A stretch of DNA of 64,000 bases from NCBI GenBank assembly GCA_937868205.1, contig CALMMC010000029.1, forward strand, positions 1-64,000, given 5' to 3'. The notes beneath the pieces are model-generated. The model was not told the DNA's origin. It made no database searches and was given only the letters and a program-made list of their open reading frames with translations. The stretch's first letter is position 1; every line of letters begins with the position of its first letter. Of the stretch, positions 42,609-51,236 are shown one piece after another. Source of the DNA: JAAZPG01 sp012797375 (GTDB lineage Bacteria; Acidobacteriota; Aminicenantia; Aminicenantales; UBA4085). Made by a program: the position numbers and the translations under genes.

Positions 42609-43183
42609 GATACAAGGAGACGTCAGGATGAAAAAAACGGTCCTTGCTTTCCTAATTACTTTTCCCCTCCTTTCCGGCGTCTCCTTGGCTTTCCCCACCC
42701 TCAACGAAACGCCCCTCCTTCCCTCCGGAACGCTTTCAGCCCTCGCCCTCCCTTCCGAACCTGCCCCTGAACCCGATTTCTCCTCGATCACCCTCAATCC
42801 ACGGCTCGTCGTCCTCGCCTCCGCTCAATCCCTTATCGAACCGTCCCTCCGCCGCTCCCGCTTCGCCGATTCCGTCTTCGACGCCACCCTCATCTCCATG
42901 GTCGCCCTGAACATCGCCGATTACGTGTCCACCCGGGAATGCCTCAAGTTCCCCCATCTTTCCGAAGGCAATCCCATCATGAAGCCGTTCGTCAAGAACG
43001 ATCTGGCGTTCGCCGCGGTCAAGGGCGGCTTGACCCTGGCCACTTACTTCGGAACCAAGGCGCTTTTCAAGAAAAGCAAACCCCTCGGCTGGATCGCTTC
43101 CCTGGCCTCCAACCTGGCTCTCTCCTACGTCGTTTCCAACAACTTCCGCCTCCTCCGCGAGGCCCGAAGCCGTTGAATATGAA
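42609..43183 (+). repeat. 575 bp direct repeat, copy 2
   Basis: Same sequence and orientation as 25876-26450, offset by 16,733 bp, with a single silent difference at 42723. The two copies bracket the whole rpmH-to-manC block. Confidence 0.97.
42628..43176 (+). CDS. exported/membrane protein, DUF5658-like (duplicate 2)
   Basis: Encodes the same 182 residues as the gene at 25895. Signal-type N-terminus, Pro-rich linker, then hydrophobic segments around NIADYVSTRECL and VKGGLTLATYFGTKALF. The upstream context differs in detail but is again AT-rich. The downstream ORF here is a Fis-like HTH gene starting 2 bases after the stop. Function is unknown. Such near-perfect identity implies very recent copying or ongoing gene conversion. 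Confidence 0.8.
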   Translation: MKKTVLAFLITFPLLSGVSLAFPTLNETPLLPSGTLSALALPSEPAPEPDFSSITLNPRLVVLASAQSLIEPSLRRSRFADSVFDATLISMVALNIADYVSTRECLKFPHLSEGNPIMKPFVKNDLAFAAVKGGLTLATYFGTKALFKKSKPLGWIASLASNLALSYVVSNNFRLLREARSR

Positions 43184-43382
43184 CCGTATCCTGGAAACAC
43201 TGGTCTCCACGGGCCCGATCCGTTCCGTTCCGCCCTCAACCCTTCCGACGCTGGACGAGCTCGTCGGCGAATACATCCTGATGCTGCTCGCCCTGACCCA
43301 TCACAATATTTCCCAGACGGCCCGGATCTTGAACATTTCCCGCACGACACTCTACAACCGCCTCCGCCGGCAATCCTCCTGA
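43179..43382 (+). CDS. stand-alone Fis-type helix-turn-helix protein
   Basis: A 67-residue protein. The C-terminal 45 residues (LDELVGEYILMLLALTHHNISQTARILNISRTTLYNRL, split here by description) match the Fis/NtrC HTH_8 domain with the recognition helix SRTTLYNRLRR. The N-terminal 20 residues are Ser/Pro-rich. It has no receiver or AAA+ part, so it is either a small Fis-like DNA-binding protein or a fragment of a sigma54 activator. Its start codon lies inside repeat copy 2, and it is probably translated after the repeated gene. Confidence 0.7.
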   Translation: MNRILETLVSTGPIRSVPPSTLPTLDELVGEYILMLLALTHHNISQTARILNISRTTLYNRLRRQSS

Positions 43383-43526
43383 ACGAAGCGCCGCGGCTCC
43401 GCTCCAAGCCTACCTTTTTCTTTTTCAATCGGTTCTGTTTTCAAGCGGCTTTTTCCCGTTCGGCCCCACGTTCGTTCGTCGGCCGTCGACCGGAAAACAA
43501 GTCCGTCGGCCGGCCTTTCTTTTTGT

Positions 43527-43555
43527 TTGACGAAACTTCCTAATAATGCTAGAAT
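43527..43555 (+). promoter_or_regulatory. carD promoter, apparently leaderless
   Basis: TTGACG (43527-43532), 17 bp spacer, TAGAAT (43550-43555) preceded by TGC. The expected start, about 7 bases after the -10, falls 1-3 bases before the ATG at 43565. No Shine-Dalgarno sequence is present. Confidence 0.6.
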
Positions 43556-43564
43556 TAACCCCTC

Positions 43565-44083
43565 ATGGAATGTTTCAAGATTGGTGATAAAGTGATTTAT
43601 CCCAATCAAGGCCTGGGTCTGGTCGTCGACGTCCAGGAACAGGCTTACAACGGCGAAAAGTTCCCCGTTTATCATCTCCGTCTCCTGTCCAGCAACACCC
43701 TGGTCATGGTTCCTTTTTCCTCCTGCCAGGAAATCGGCATCCGCAAGCTGATCGCCGAGGGATCGGTCAAGGACATCTTCGATTTCCTGAAGAACGGAGA
43801 AATCGAAGTTTCCATGAATTGGAAGGGGCGCTATAAGGAACACATCGGCCTGATGAAATCGGGGACCGTCCTGGACATGGTCGCCGTTCTCAAGAGCCTT
43901 CATTACCTGAGCTTGATCAAGCCCCTGTCCTTCCGGGAAAAGAAGATGATGGAAAAAGCCCGGGAACTGGTCGTTTCGGAAATCGCCCAGGTGTCGTCCA
44001 TGCCGGCCGCCCAGATCGAAAAGAAAATCGCGTCGATTCTATCCACTTGCTTTAAAGACGTTAAAGTCGGCCTTGACGTCTGA
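43565..44083 (+). CDS. CarD/CdnL-family RNA polymerase-binding regulator
   Basis: A 172-residue protein. The N-terminal Tudor-like RNAP-interaction domain (CFKIGDKVIYPNQGLGLVVDV) and a helical C-terminal domain are of normal length. CarD proteins bind RNA polymerase beta and stabilise open complexes, often at rRNA promoters. The last helices are less basic than in mycobacterial CarD. The start is fixed by the conserved F-K-I-G-D-K-V-Y-P motif right after it. Confidence 0.9.
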   Translation: MECFKIGDKVIYPNQGLGLVVDVQEQAYNGEKFPVYHLRLLSSNTLVMVPFSSCQEIGIRKLIAEGSVKDIFDFLKNGEIEVSMNWKGRYKEHIGLMKSGTVLDMVAVLKSLHYLSLIKPLSFREKKMMEKARELVVSEIAQVSSMPAAQIEKKIASILSTCFKDVKVGLDV

Positions 44084-44092
44084 CCGGCGGTC

Positions 44093-45334
44093 ATGACCCT
44101 TTCCTTGATCCTCTTGTTCATCCTCTGCATCATCCTGAGCGCCTTTTTTTCCTCAAGCGAAACGGCCTTCATCGCCGTGAAGCCGCACACCCTTGATTAC
44201 CTGGAAACGAAGGGCTCGCCGCGGGCCGGCCGGGTAAAAAAAATCCTTTCTCGTCTTGAAGATTTCCTCTCGGCCGTCCTCATCGGAAACACCCTCGTCA
44301 ATGCCGCCGCGGCCTCTCTGGCCACGGCCCTGGCCGCCTCCTTGATCCCAAACAGGAACACGGCCGTCCTGGCGGCGACGGGCGGGACGACGCTCATCCT
44401 TCTTCTTTTTTCCGAAATCAACCCGAAGATCTACGCCGCCCGCCATCCGGACAAGCTGGCCCTTTTCTTTGCTCCCGTCGTCCGTCTTTTCCTCGTCCTG
44501 TTCTATCCCCTGGTCGCCGTTTTCACCTTCGTCTCCCGGCGGCTGTTCCGATCCGGGGCCAAGACATCCGAAGCCCTCTCCCGGGCCATGGCCGAGGAAG
44601 AGGCCAAAGCCCTCCTTCATTCCGGGATCAAGGGCCTGCCCGAGCATCGCAAAGCCATGATCACGGAAATCGTCGACCTGGCCCGCCGGCCGGTCAAGGA
44701 AATCATGACCCCCCGGCCCCGGATCAAGGCCATCGAGGCCTCCTCCAGCCGGGAGCAAATTCTCAAAACGGTCGTGGCCGAGGGCTTCAGCCGCTTCCCC
44801 GTCTACCGCGGACGGATGGATCACATCGAAGGCTTGATCTACACCAAGGACCTGATCGGCTACCTGGCTCACGACCGGCCCTTTGATCTTGGGGCCGTGC
44901 TCCGACCTCCCTTTTTCCTCCCTGAGTCCGCCCCGATCGAAAAAGTCCTTCTTCAAATGCAGGACGAGGGCGTTCAGATGGCCTTCCTCGTAGATGAATT
45001 CGGGAACATGGAAGGCTTGGTGACGATCGAAGACATCATGGAGGAGATCGTCGGAGAAATCCGGGACGAGTACGACGACCGTGAGGAGGATTGGCACGCG
45101 CCCCTGGAGGACGGGGCTGTCCTGGTCAAGGGCTCGGCCGGGATCAACGACATCAACAAAACGCTGGGCTGGGGCCTTCCGGAAAGCTCCGAATACACGA
45201 CCTTAGCCGGATTCTTTCTCCAGGAATTCGGACGCATTCCCCGGGAGAAGGACGTTCTTCTCCACAACGGCCGCCGCTTCATCGTCGTCAAGATGAACAA
45301 GCGGCACATCAGCCAGATCCGGGTCGAAACATGA
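44093..45334 (+). CDS. CNNM/CBS/CorC-HlyC domain membrane protein
   Basis: A 413-residue protein. A DUF21/CNNM membrane domain with about four helices (1-190) is followed by a CBS pair (IMTPRPRIKAIEA onwards, about 200-320) and a C-terminal CorC_HlyC domain (DGAVLVKGSAGINDINKTLG). Relatives handle Mg2+ or Co2+ efflux or sodium/magnesium exchange; the hemolysin label is historical. The gene is 9 bp from carD and overlaps smpB by 4 bp. Confidence 0.9.
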   Translation: MTLSLILLFILCIILSAFFSSSETAFIAVKPHTLDYLETKGSPRAGRVKKILSRLEDFLSAVLIGNTLVNAAAASLATALAASLIPNRNTAVLAATGGTTLILLLFSEINPKIYAARHPDKLALFFAPVVRLFLVLFYPLVAVFTFVSRRLFRSGAKTSEALSRAMAEEEAKALLHSGIKGLPEHRKAMITEIVDLARRPVKEIMTPRPRIKAIEASSSREQILKTVVAEGFSRFPVYRGRMDHIEGLIYTKDLIGYLAHDRPFDLGAVLRPPFFLPESAPIEKVLLQMQDEGVQMAFLVDEFGNMEGLVTIEDIMEEIVGEIRDEYDDREEDWHAPLEDGAVLVKGSAGINDINKTLGWGLPESSEYTTLAGFFLQEFGRIPREKDVLLHNGRRFIVVKMNKRHISQIRVET

Positions 45335-45783
45335 AAGTCCTCGCCGTCAACCGGGCCGCCCGGTTCAACTACGAGATCTTGGAGACGTTCGAGGCCGGCC
45401 TCGTGCTCCAGGGCAGCGAGGTGAAATCCGTCCGCGAAGGACGGATCAGCTTGAAGGAGAGCTTCGCCGACATCCGCGACGGAGAAGTCGTCCTCGTCGA
45501 CTGCCACATCCATCCCTACGAAGCCGCCAACCGCTGGAACCACGACCCCCGCCGCGTCCGCAAGCTTCTCCTCCATCGCCGCGAGATCAAGCGCTTGACC
45601 GGCAAGGTTCAGGAACGCGGGCTGACGTTGATCCCGCTTCAAGTCATGCTCAACGACAAGGGTCTCGTTAAGATCGAAATCGCCCTCGGCAAGGGCAAGA
45701 AAATCCACGAAAAAAAGGAAGCCCTCAAGGAGCGCGACATCAACCGCCAGATCCGGGCGGCCCTCAAGTCAGGCGGACGCTGA
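45331..45783 (+). CDS. smpB: SsrA-binding protein SmpB
   Basis: A 150-residue SmpB: NRAARFNYEILETFEAGLVLQGSEVKSVREG, then HIHPYEAANRWNHDPRRVRKLLLHRREI (each within the normal fold) and the basic tail KKIHEKKEALKERD. It delivers tmRNA to stalled ribosomes. Its tmRNA gene was not found in the window. It overlaps the convergent pdxA by 15 bp. Confidence 0.96.
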   Translation: MKVLAVNRAARFNYEILETFEAGLVLQGSEVKSVREGRISLKESFADIRDGEVVLVDCHIHPYEAANRWNHDPRRVRKLLLHRREIKRLTGKVQERGLTLIPLQVMLNDKGLVKIEIALGKGKKIHEKKEALKERDINRQIRAALKSGGR

Positions 45784-46746
45784 ACGCGCGGCCCGCCGGA
45801 GCGCCTCGGTCATGCTGGCCGGATCGGCCGGCGTTCGGCCGGCGATGTCGAAGGCGGTTCCGTGATCCGGCGACGTCCGGATGAACGGCAGGCCGAGAGT
45901 GACGTTGATTCCCGTCTCAAAGGCGATCATCTTGAAAGGGATGAGCCCCTGGTCATGGTAGAGCGCGGCCACGATCTTTTCCGGACGGCCGAGGGCCAGG
46001 CGGAAAACGACGTCCGGAGGGAACGGACCCCGCACGGGGGTCCCCGCCGCCCGGGCTTCGGCGACGGCCGGGACGATGACGTCCCTCTCCTCCGTTCCGA
46101 GAATCCCCCCCTCGCCGGCGTGCGGATTGAGTCCGGCGACCAGGATTTCAAAAGCCGGGCCCTCCGCCCGGGCCGGAGGACATTCCCTCAGGATGCGGAA
46201 CAGGCGGGCCAGGGCCGGCCGGTTCACCCGGGCCAGCGCGTCCCGGAGGGGAAGATGATGGCTGAGAAGAGCGACGGTCAGCTTCTCCGACCAGAAGCTC
46301 ATCACCGCGTCGGGAAAAAAGGATTCCAAGTATTCGGTATGGCCGCGCCAAGGGATTCCGGCCAAATTCCAGCCGGCCTTGGCCACGGGCGCGGTGACGA
46401 GAGCGTCCATCTCTCCGCGGCGGGCGGCCGCCGCCGCTTCCTCAAACCAGGCAAACGACGCCCGGCCCGCGGAAGCGCCGGGCTCGCCTTTCTTGACCGG
46501 CTCGCGCGGTCCCGGCAGATCCCAGAGATAAACGCCCGCGCCGGCGCATGATTCGTCCGTTTTCCAGGAAGGGATCTCCGTGGACAGGCCGAAAGCCGCC
46601 GCTTCTTTTTCCAAAAAAGAACGCGGCCCGAAAAGAACGTACCGAGCGGGGGGAAGCGCCCCGGAAAAGAACAGCGCCCGGAGCGTCACTTCCGGGCCGA
46701 TCCCTGCGGGATCTCCAATCGAGATCCCGATCCGGGGAAAGGTCAT
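45769..46746 (-). CDS. pdxA: 4-hydroxythreonine-4-phosphate dehydrogenase
   Basis: A 325-residue PdxA with ISIGDPAGIGPEV at the N-terminus, metal-binding His in RGHTEYL, SHHLPLRD and YHDQGLIPFKM, and the GLNPHAGEGG and RTSPDHGTAFDIAG motifs. It acts in the DXP-dependent PLP pathway. The ATG overlaps the stop of the upstream Hfq-like gene by 4 bp. Confidence 0.95.
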   Translation of the reverse strand: MTFPRIGISIGDPAGIGPEVTLRALFFSGALPPARYVLFGPRSFLEKEAAAFGLSTEIPSWKTDESCAGAGVYLWDLPGPREPVKKGEPGASAGRASFAWFEEAAAAARRGEMDALVTAPVAKAGWNLAGIPWRGHTEYLESFFPDAVMSFWSEKLTVALLSHHLPLRDALARVNRPALARLFRILRECPPARAEGPAFEILVAGLNPHAGEGGILGTEERDVIVPAVAEARAAGTPVRGPFPPDVVFRLALGRPEKIVAALYHDQGLIPFKMIAFETGINVTLGLPFIRTSPDHGTAFDIAGRTPADPASMTEALRRAARSASA

Positions 46747-47165
46747 TTTCTTTCGGGCTCGCCGTCCTCTTCGGGGGATTCCTTGCCTTCGCCGAGCTTG
46801 TACAAGTACTTGATGGCGTTCTTATAGACGAGCAGATTCGGCGCGCCGTTTCGGTTGAGCTTGATGCAGTTGCGGTCGTACCATTCGACGTAGCCCTCGA
46901 GGATTTCACCGTCTTGAAAAACGACGGCCATCGGCGTCTTTTTTCCCATCTGCTTGAGATAGTAGTAGTTCTCGGCGCCGGTGTCCGTCGGCGGGTACAT
47001 TTTCTTCGGCTGGGACTGCGTCTGGGAAGCATAGGGTCCGCGCGAAGACGCATGGCCTGAGTGGCCGGCGGAAGACGGCCGTCCGTGGTGGGGCACCGGC
47101 GTCTCCTGGCCTTTCAGGTTCTCCTTGATTTCATTTAAATGCGGCCGGATCAGGCGTCTGTTCAT
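46743..47165 (-). CDS. hfq: Hfq-like Sm protein with N-terminal extension
   Basis: A 140-residue protein. Residues about 65-125 match the Hfq Sm fold: NYYYLKQMGKKTPMAVVFQDGEILEGYVEWYDRNCIKL is the Sm1-like part and LLVYKNAIKYLYK the Sm2 motif (YKHAIS in classical Hfq). It is preceded by a 60-residue His/Ser/Gln-rich extension and followed by an acidic tail. Hfq normally has about 70-100 residues with any extension at the C-terminus. It presumably binds small RNAs and mRNA 3' tails. It is translationally coupled to pdxA. The Sm2 His is replaced by Asn, so RNA-binding details may differ. Confidence 0.78.
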   Translation of the reverse strand: MNRRLIRPHLNEIKENLKGQETPVPHHGRPSSAGHSGHASSRGPYASQTQSQPKKMYPPTDTGAENYYYLKQMGKKTPMAVVFQDGEILEGYVEWYDRNCIKLNRNGAPNLLVYKNAIKYLYKLGEGKESPEEDGEPERK

Positions 47166-47413
47166 GAGAAGTCTCCGTATTCCCTGGCGTGGCGTCGGAA
47201 TATTTCAGAAAATCGTTTGGATTTATTTTATCACAAACCGGCCGAAAGGATCAAACGCCGGCCGCCCCGCCGGCGAAACGCGCGGCCCTCATCATAAAGC
47301 AGCTGAATAGCGCCCTTTTTGAACAAGCATCCCTTCTCCTCCGAGCCGGCCGGATTATGACCCCGTAATCCCGCCCCGGTGACATTCTCCTCCAAGGCCG
47401 AGCTCCCCCCGCG
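47166..47413. other. intergenic, nothing clear
   Basis: A 248 bp gap between the Hfq-like gene and the end of the SGNH lipoprotein gene. It should contain the Hfq promoter. No convincing promoter pair, ORF or terminator was found. Confidence 0.5.
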
Positions 47414-48067
47414 TCAATAGCGCGGGCGGAGGGCCTCCCGCCAGACTTCGGCCATCAGGCGGTAGCCTTCCCGGACCGGATGGACTTCGGGCAGAAGGTC
47501 GGGCCGGCGGAGAAAAACGGCGTGTTGATCGACGACCGCGATCCCTTCGGCCGCGGCGATTTCCCGGATGGCCGGGTTGATCTCCGCCCGGACCCGGCGG
47601 GCTGAGGAGGCGTCAAAATTGGGCGGAGTCTCCGGAATATCGGGAATCGTGGCCATCAGGATCAAAGGGATTTTCCCCGACCGGCTCCGGAAGGTTCGGA
47701 ACACCGCCAGGATTTGCCTCATGTTTTCCTTGAACGCATCCGTCGGCGTGGCGTCATGGTCGATCCGGACATCATTCGTCCCGAGCTGAAGAAGAACGAC
47801 GTCCGGTTTTTCCTCGATGAGCTTCGGCCTGAACTTGACGAGGAATTTCAGGTATTCGCCCGAGGTGTAGCCGCTCCGGCCGTAATTCAGAACGCGGGCC
47901 GCGATCCCGTCCCGGTTCAATTCCCGCCTAAGGAAATCGGGATAGGCCGCCTTCGTGAGACTGTCCCCCGCGCAAAAAACAATGACCCCTCGGCCCGGCG
48001 GCGCGCAGCTCATCAAAAGAAGCACAGCCGAGACCAAGATCGCTCCCCGCCCGGCCCTGTCTTTCAT
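47414..48067 (-). CDS. SGNH/GDSL-type lipoprotein hydrolase
   Basis: A 217-residue protein with a lipoprotein signal (hydrophobic run then LLLMSCAPP; the Cys would be lipidated). The SGNH blocks are FCAGDSLTKAAYP (nucleophile Ser), NYGRSGYTSGEY, LLQLGTNDVR and EVHPVREGY (catalytic Asp/Glu-x-x-His). It is an esterase or lipase-like hydrolase anchored to a membrane; substrate unknown. It follows the RND pump gene by 7 bp and may be cotranscribed. Confidence 0.82.
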   Translation of the reverse strand: MKDRAGRGAILVSAVLLLMSCAPPGRGVIVFCAGDSLTKAAYPDFLRRELNRDGIAARVLNYGRSGYTSGEYLKFLVKFRPKLIEEKPDVVLLQLGTNDVRIDHDATPTDAFKENMRQILAVFRTFRSRSGKIPLILMATIPDIPETPPNFDASSARRVRAEINPAIREIAAAEGIAVVDQHAVFLRRPDLLPEVHPVREGYRLMAEVWREALRPRY

Positions 48068-48074
48068 GATTTTA

Positions 48075-51000
48075 TCATAACCCGTCGGCCGGTTCCGGAC
48101 AAGGCCGGCGGCCTCTGCCTCCCCGCCGCATCCGATCCTCACCGAAAGCCGCCTCGAGAGCCGGGAGCACGAGAAGGGTCATCAGCGTCGAAGTCGCCAG
48201 ACCGCCGACAACGACGACGGCCAGCGGCCGCTGGATTTCCGATCCCGGGCCTTGGGCGAAAAGAAGAGGCAAGAGGCTGCAGATCGTGATCGTCGCCGTC
48301 ATCAGGACCGGCCGGAGCCGGTTGAGGCATCCCTGGAGAATCGCCTCCCGCGCCGCAAGCCCCTCCTCCCTCCGCTGGGCGACGGCCGAGAGAAGAACGA
48401 TGCCGTTGAGGACGGCGATGCCGAAGAGGGCGATGAAGCCGACCGAGGCCGGAACGGAGAGATACAGGCCGGACAGATACAGGGACAGAACGCCTCCGAT
48501 CAGGGCGAACGGCAGATTGAATAAAACGAGCAGGGCCGGACGCAGGGCGTTGAAAGTCAAAAAGAGCAGCAGAAGGATGAGCCCGACGGTGACCGGGAGA
48601 ATGACGCCCAGCCGGCGCATGGCCCTTTGCTGGTTTTCGAACTGGCCGCCCCACGATAAAAAGTAACCCGCAGGAAGAGAGACCGAGCGGGCGACCTCCC
48701 GCCGGGCTTCGGCCACGAATCCGCCGAGATCCCGGCCGCTGATGTTGCATTCGATCCCGATCCGCCGCCGGCCCGCTTCGCGGCTGATCTGGGAAGGCCC
48801 TTCCGAGCGGACGATCGCCGCCGCCTGGCTGAGGGGGACGATCTCTCCCCGTTCCGTCCGCAAGGGAAGAGCGCCGATCGCCTCGGCCGAGCCGCGCCGT
48901 TTCTCCGCATACCGGAGTTGGACATCCACCGCCCGCTCCCCTTCGTAAATCCGGGTGACCGTTCGGCCGCCGACGGCCGTTTCGACGAGCGTCTGGACAT
49001 CCTCGACCGAAAGTCCGTACCTGGCGATCCTCTCCCGGTCGGGCAGGACGGAAAGATACGGCTGTCCGGCCACGCTTTCCACAACCAGATCTGAAGCCCC
49101 CCGCAGTCGTCTCAAAGCGGCCGCGATCTCGCCGGCCTTGGCCGTCAGAGTGTCGAGGTCCTCGCCGAAGAGTTTGATGATGAGCTGGGCCCGGGTGCCG
49201 GCGACCAGCTCGTCGATCCGGCAGGCGATCGGCTGGCTGAAGGAAAAGGCCATTCCGGGGATGGTCGATACGGCCTCCCGCATTTTTTCCGTCAGCTCGC
49301 CGCGGGAGCGGGCCGAGGTCCATTGACGCCGGGGCTTGAGAATGCCGACATATCCGGTCTTTTCCACGCCCCGGGCTTCCAGGGCGATGCCGGTCTGGCC
49401 GGTCTTTCCCACCACGGTCTCGATTTCCGGAAAGGAGATGAGCTTCTCCTCGACCTTCCGATTCATGGCCAGGGATTGGGGCAGCGAGATCCCGGGAGCG
49501 AATTGAACATCCATGTCGAACGCCCCTTCGTCCATGATCGGCATGAATTCCGTTCCCAAGCGCGGGATCAGAACGGCCGACGCGGCCAGCAAGCCGAGGG
49601 AAACGGCGAAGACCGTTTTCTTGTGATCCAGGCTCCAGCGGAGGAGGGGAAGATAAGCTTTCCGGGCGGCTTCAACCAGGAAGATCCGCTTTTCGCCCTG
49701 GGGTTTGAGAAGAAGACGGCAGAACGCCGGGATGACCAAGAGCGACAGGCAAAGAGACGCGCAGAGGGCGATCACATGAGTGAAGGCCAGGGGGGCGAAC
49801 ATCTTTCCCTCGATGCCCTGGAGGGCGAAGATCGGGATGAAGGTCAGGGCGATGATGAGCTCGCCGAAAATGCTCGGCTTGCGGACCTCGAGAACCGCCG
49901 AGAGGACCGTCTCGGTCTTGGTCCTTCCGGGTCCGCTTTCAGAAAGATGCCTCTGGACGTTTTCGACCTGGATGATCGTCGCGTCGATGATCATCCCGAT
50001 GCTGATGGCCAGGCCGCCGAGCGACATCAGGTTGGCCGATAGCCCGCCCAGGCGCATGGCGATGAACGTGAACAGAACCGAGAGCGGCAGGGCCAGGATG
50101 ACGATGAACGCCCCCCGGAAGCTCCGGAGGAACAGGTACAGGACCAGGAGAACGAAGATTCCCCCGATGATCAAGGCCTCGCTGACGGTGTGGAGGCTGG
50201 CTTGGACGATGTCCGAGCGCTTGTAGAAAGGAACGATCTGGAGGCCGGACGGGAGCACCGCGCCGGCGTTGACTTCGGCCACCCGGGCTTCCACCGCCCG
50301 GACGACTTCGCGGCCGTTGGCTCCGCGAAGCATCATGACGACGCCGCCGACGGCTTCCCCCTTTCCGTCCTTGACCGCCGCCCCCTGCCGCACGGCCCGG
50401 CTCTTTCCGGCGGCCGCCACGTCGCCGAGAAAGACGGGCGTCCCGGCCTCGGATTTGAGGACGATCCGCTCCATGTCGGACGCCGACCGCAGCAGGCCGA
50501 CGCCCCGGACCAGGGCCTGTCCGGCGGCATCCTCCAAGACGCTCCCGCCGACGTTGAGATTGTTCCTCTCCAAGGCGGCGGCCGCGTCGGCAACCGTCAG
50601 GCCGTACTTCAGGAGGCGGTCGGGATCGACGGTGACCTCATACTGGCGGATGTGCCCGCCGAACGAGTTGATCTCACTGACGCCGGGAACGGACTTGAGC
50701 AGGGGGGCCAGGATCCAATCCTGGACCGTCCGAAGCTCGGTCAGGCGCTCCGCCCGGGCTTCCTCGTCCTCCCCTTCGGGGACGGGGCCCTCGAGCGTGT
50801 ACTGGTAGATTTCTCCCATGGCCGTGGAGACCGGCCCCATGGTGATTTCAATCCCTTGGGGAACGCGCTCCCGGGCTTCGATCAGCCGCTCCAGGACGAG
50901 CTGGCGGGCGAAATAGATGTCGACACCGTCCTCGAAGACGACCGTGATCACCGAAAGCCCGAACTTGGAAACGGAGCGGAGCTGGGTCAGGCGGGGCAGG

Positions 51001-51236
51001 CCTTGAAGGGTCGTTTCGACCGGAAAGGTGACGAATTTTTCGACTTCCAGCGGAGACAAGCCCGGGGCCGAGGACAAGACTTCGACCTGGATGTTAGTGA
51101 CGTCCGGAAAGGCGTCGAGCGGAATCTTGAGGAACGACCAGATTCCGAAGCCGACGAGCAAGGCGACGCCGATCAGGACGAGCAGCCTGTTGCGGAGCGA
51201 GCGGCTGATCAGTCGTTCAATCGTGTCCATGTTCAT
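48075..51236 (-). CDS. CusA/CzcA-type heavy-metal efflux RND pump
   Basis: A 1053-residue inner-membrane pump with 12 helices and two large periplasmic loops. DAFPDVTNIQVEVLSSAPG and QGLPRLTQLRSVSKFG are HME-RND landmarks. The helix-4 proton-relay region reads ISIGMIIDATIIQVEN with a single Asp. It should drive metal ions (Cu+/Ag+ or Zn2+/Co2+/Cd2+) to the TolC partner. The start is either the ATG at 51236 or that at 51230. It overlaps the adaptor gene. Metal preference is not decided by sequence here. Confidence 0.92.
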   Translation of the reverse strand: MNMDTIERLISRSLRNRLLVLIGVALLVGFGIWSFLKIPLDAFPDVTNIQVEVLSSAPGLSPLEVEKFVTFPVETTLQGLPRLTQLRSVSKFGLSVITVVFEDGVDIYFARQLVLERLIEARERVPQGIEITMGPVSTAMGEIYQYTLEGPVPEGEDEEARAERLTELRTVQDWILAPLLKSVPGVSEINSFGGHIRQYEVTVDPDRLLKYGLTVADAAAALERNNLNVGGSVLEDAAGQALVRGVGLLRSASDMERIVLKSEAGTPVFLGDVAAAGKSRAVRQGAAVKDGKGEAVGGVVMMLRGANGREVVRAVEARVAEVNAGAVLPSGLQIVPFYKRSDIVQASLHTVSEALIIGGIFVLLVLYLFLRSFRGAFIVILALPLSVLFTFIAMRLGGLSANLMSLGGLAISIGMIIDATIIQVENVQRHLSESGPGRTKTETVLSAVLEVRKPSIFGELIIALTFIPIFALQGIEGKMFAPLAFTHVIALCASLCLSLLVIPAFCRLLLKPQGEKRIFLVEAARKAYLPLLRWSLDHKKTVFAVSLGLLAASAVLIPRLGTEFMPIMDEGAFDMDVQFAPGISLPQSLAMNRKVEEKLISFPEIETVVGKTGQTGIALEARGVEKTGYVGILKPRRQWTSARSRGELTEKMREAVSTIPGMAFSFSQPIACRIDELVAGTRAQLIIKLFGEDLDTLTAKAGEIAAALRRLRGASDLVVESVAGQPYLSVLPDRERIARYGLSVEDVQTLVETAVGGRTVTRIYEGERAVDVQLRYAEKRRGSAEAIGALPLRTERGEIVPLSQAAAIVRSEGPSQISREAGRRRIGIECNISGRDLGGFVAEARREVARSVSLPAGYFLSWGGQFENQQRAMRRLGVILPVTVGLILLLLFLTFNALRPALLVLFNLPFALIGGVLSLYLSGLYLSVPASVGFIALFGIAVLNGIVLLSAVAQRREEGLAAREAILQGCLNRLRPVLMTATITICSLLPLLFAQGPGSEIQRPLAVVVVGGLATSTLMTLLVLPALEAAFGEDRMRRGGRGRRPCPEPADGL

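Noticed and set aside
42565..42627. Extended N-terminus of the repeated protein in copy 2
   Set aside because: Upstream frames are AT-driven, differ between the copies, and the ribosome site AAGGAG fits the shared ATG (25895/42628).
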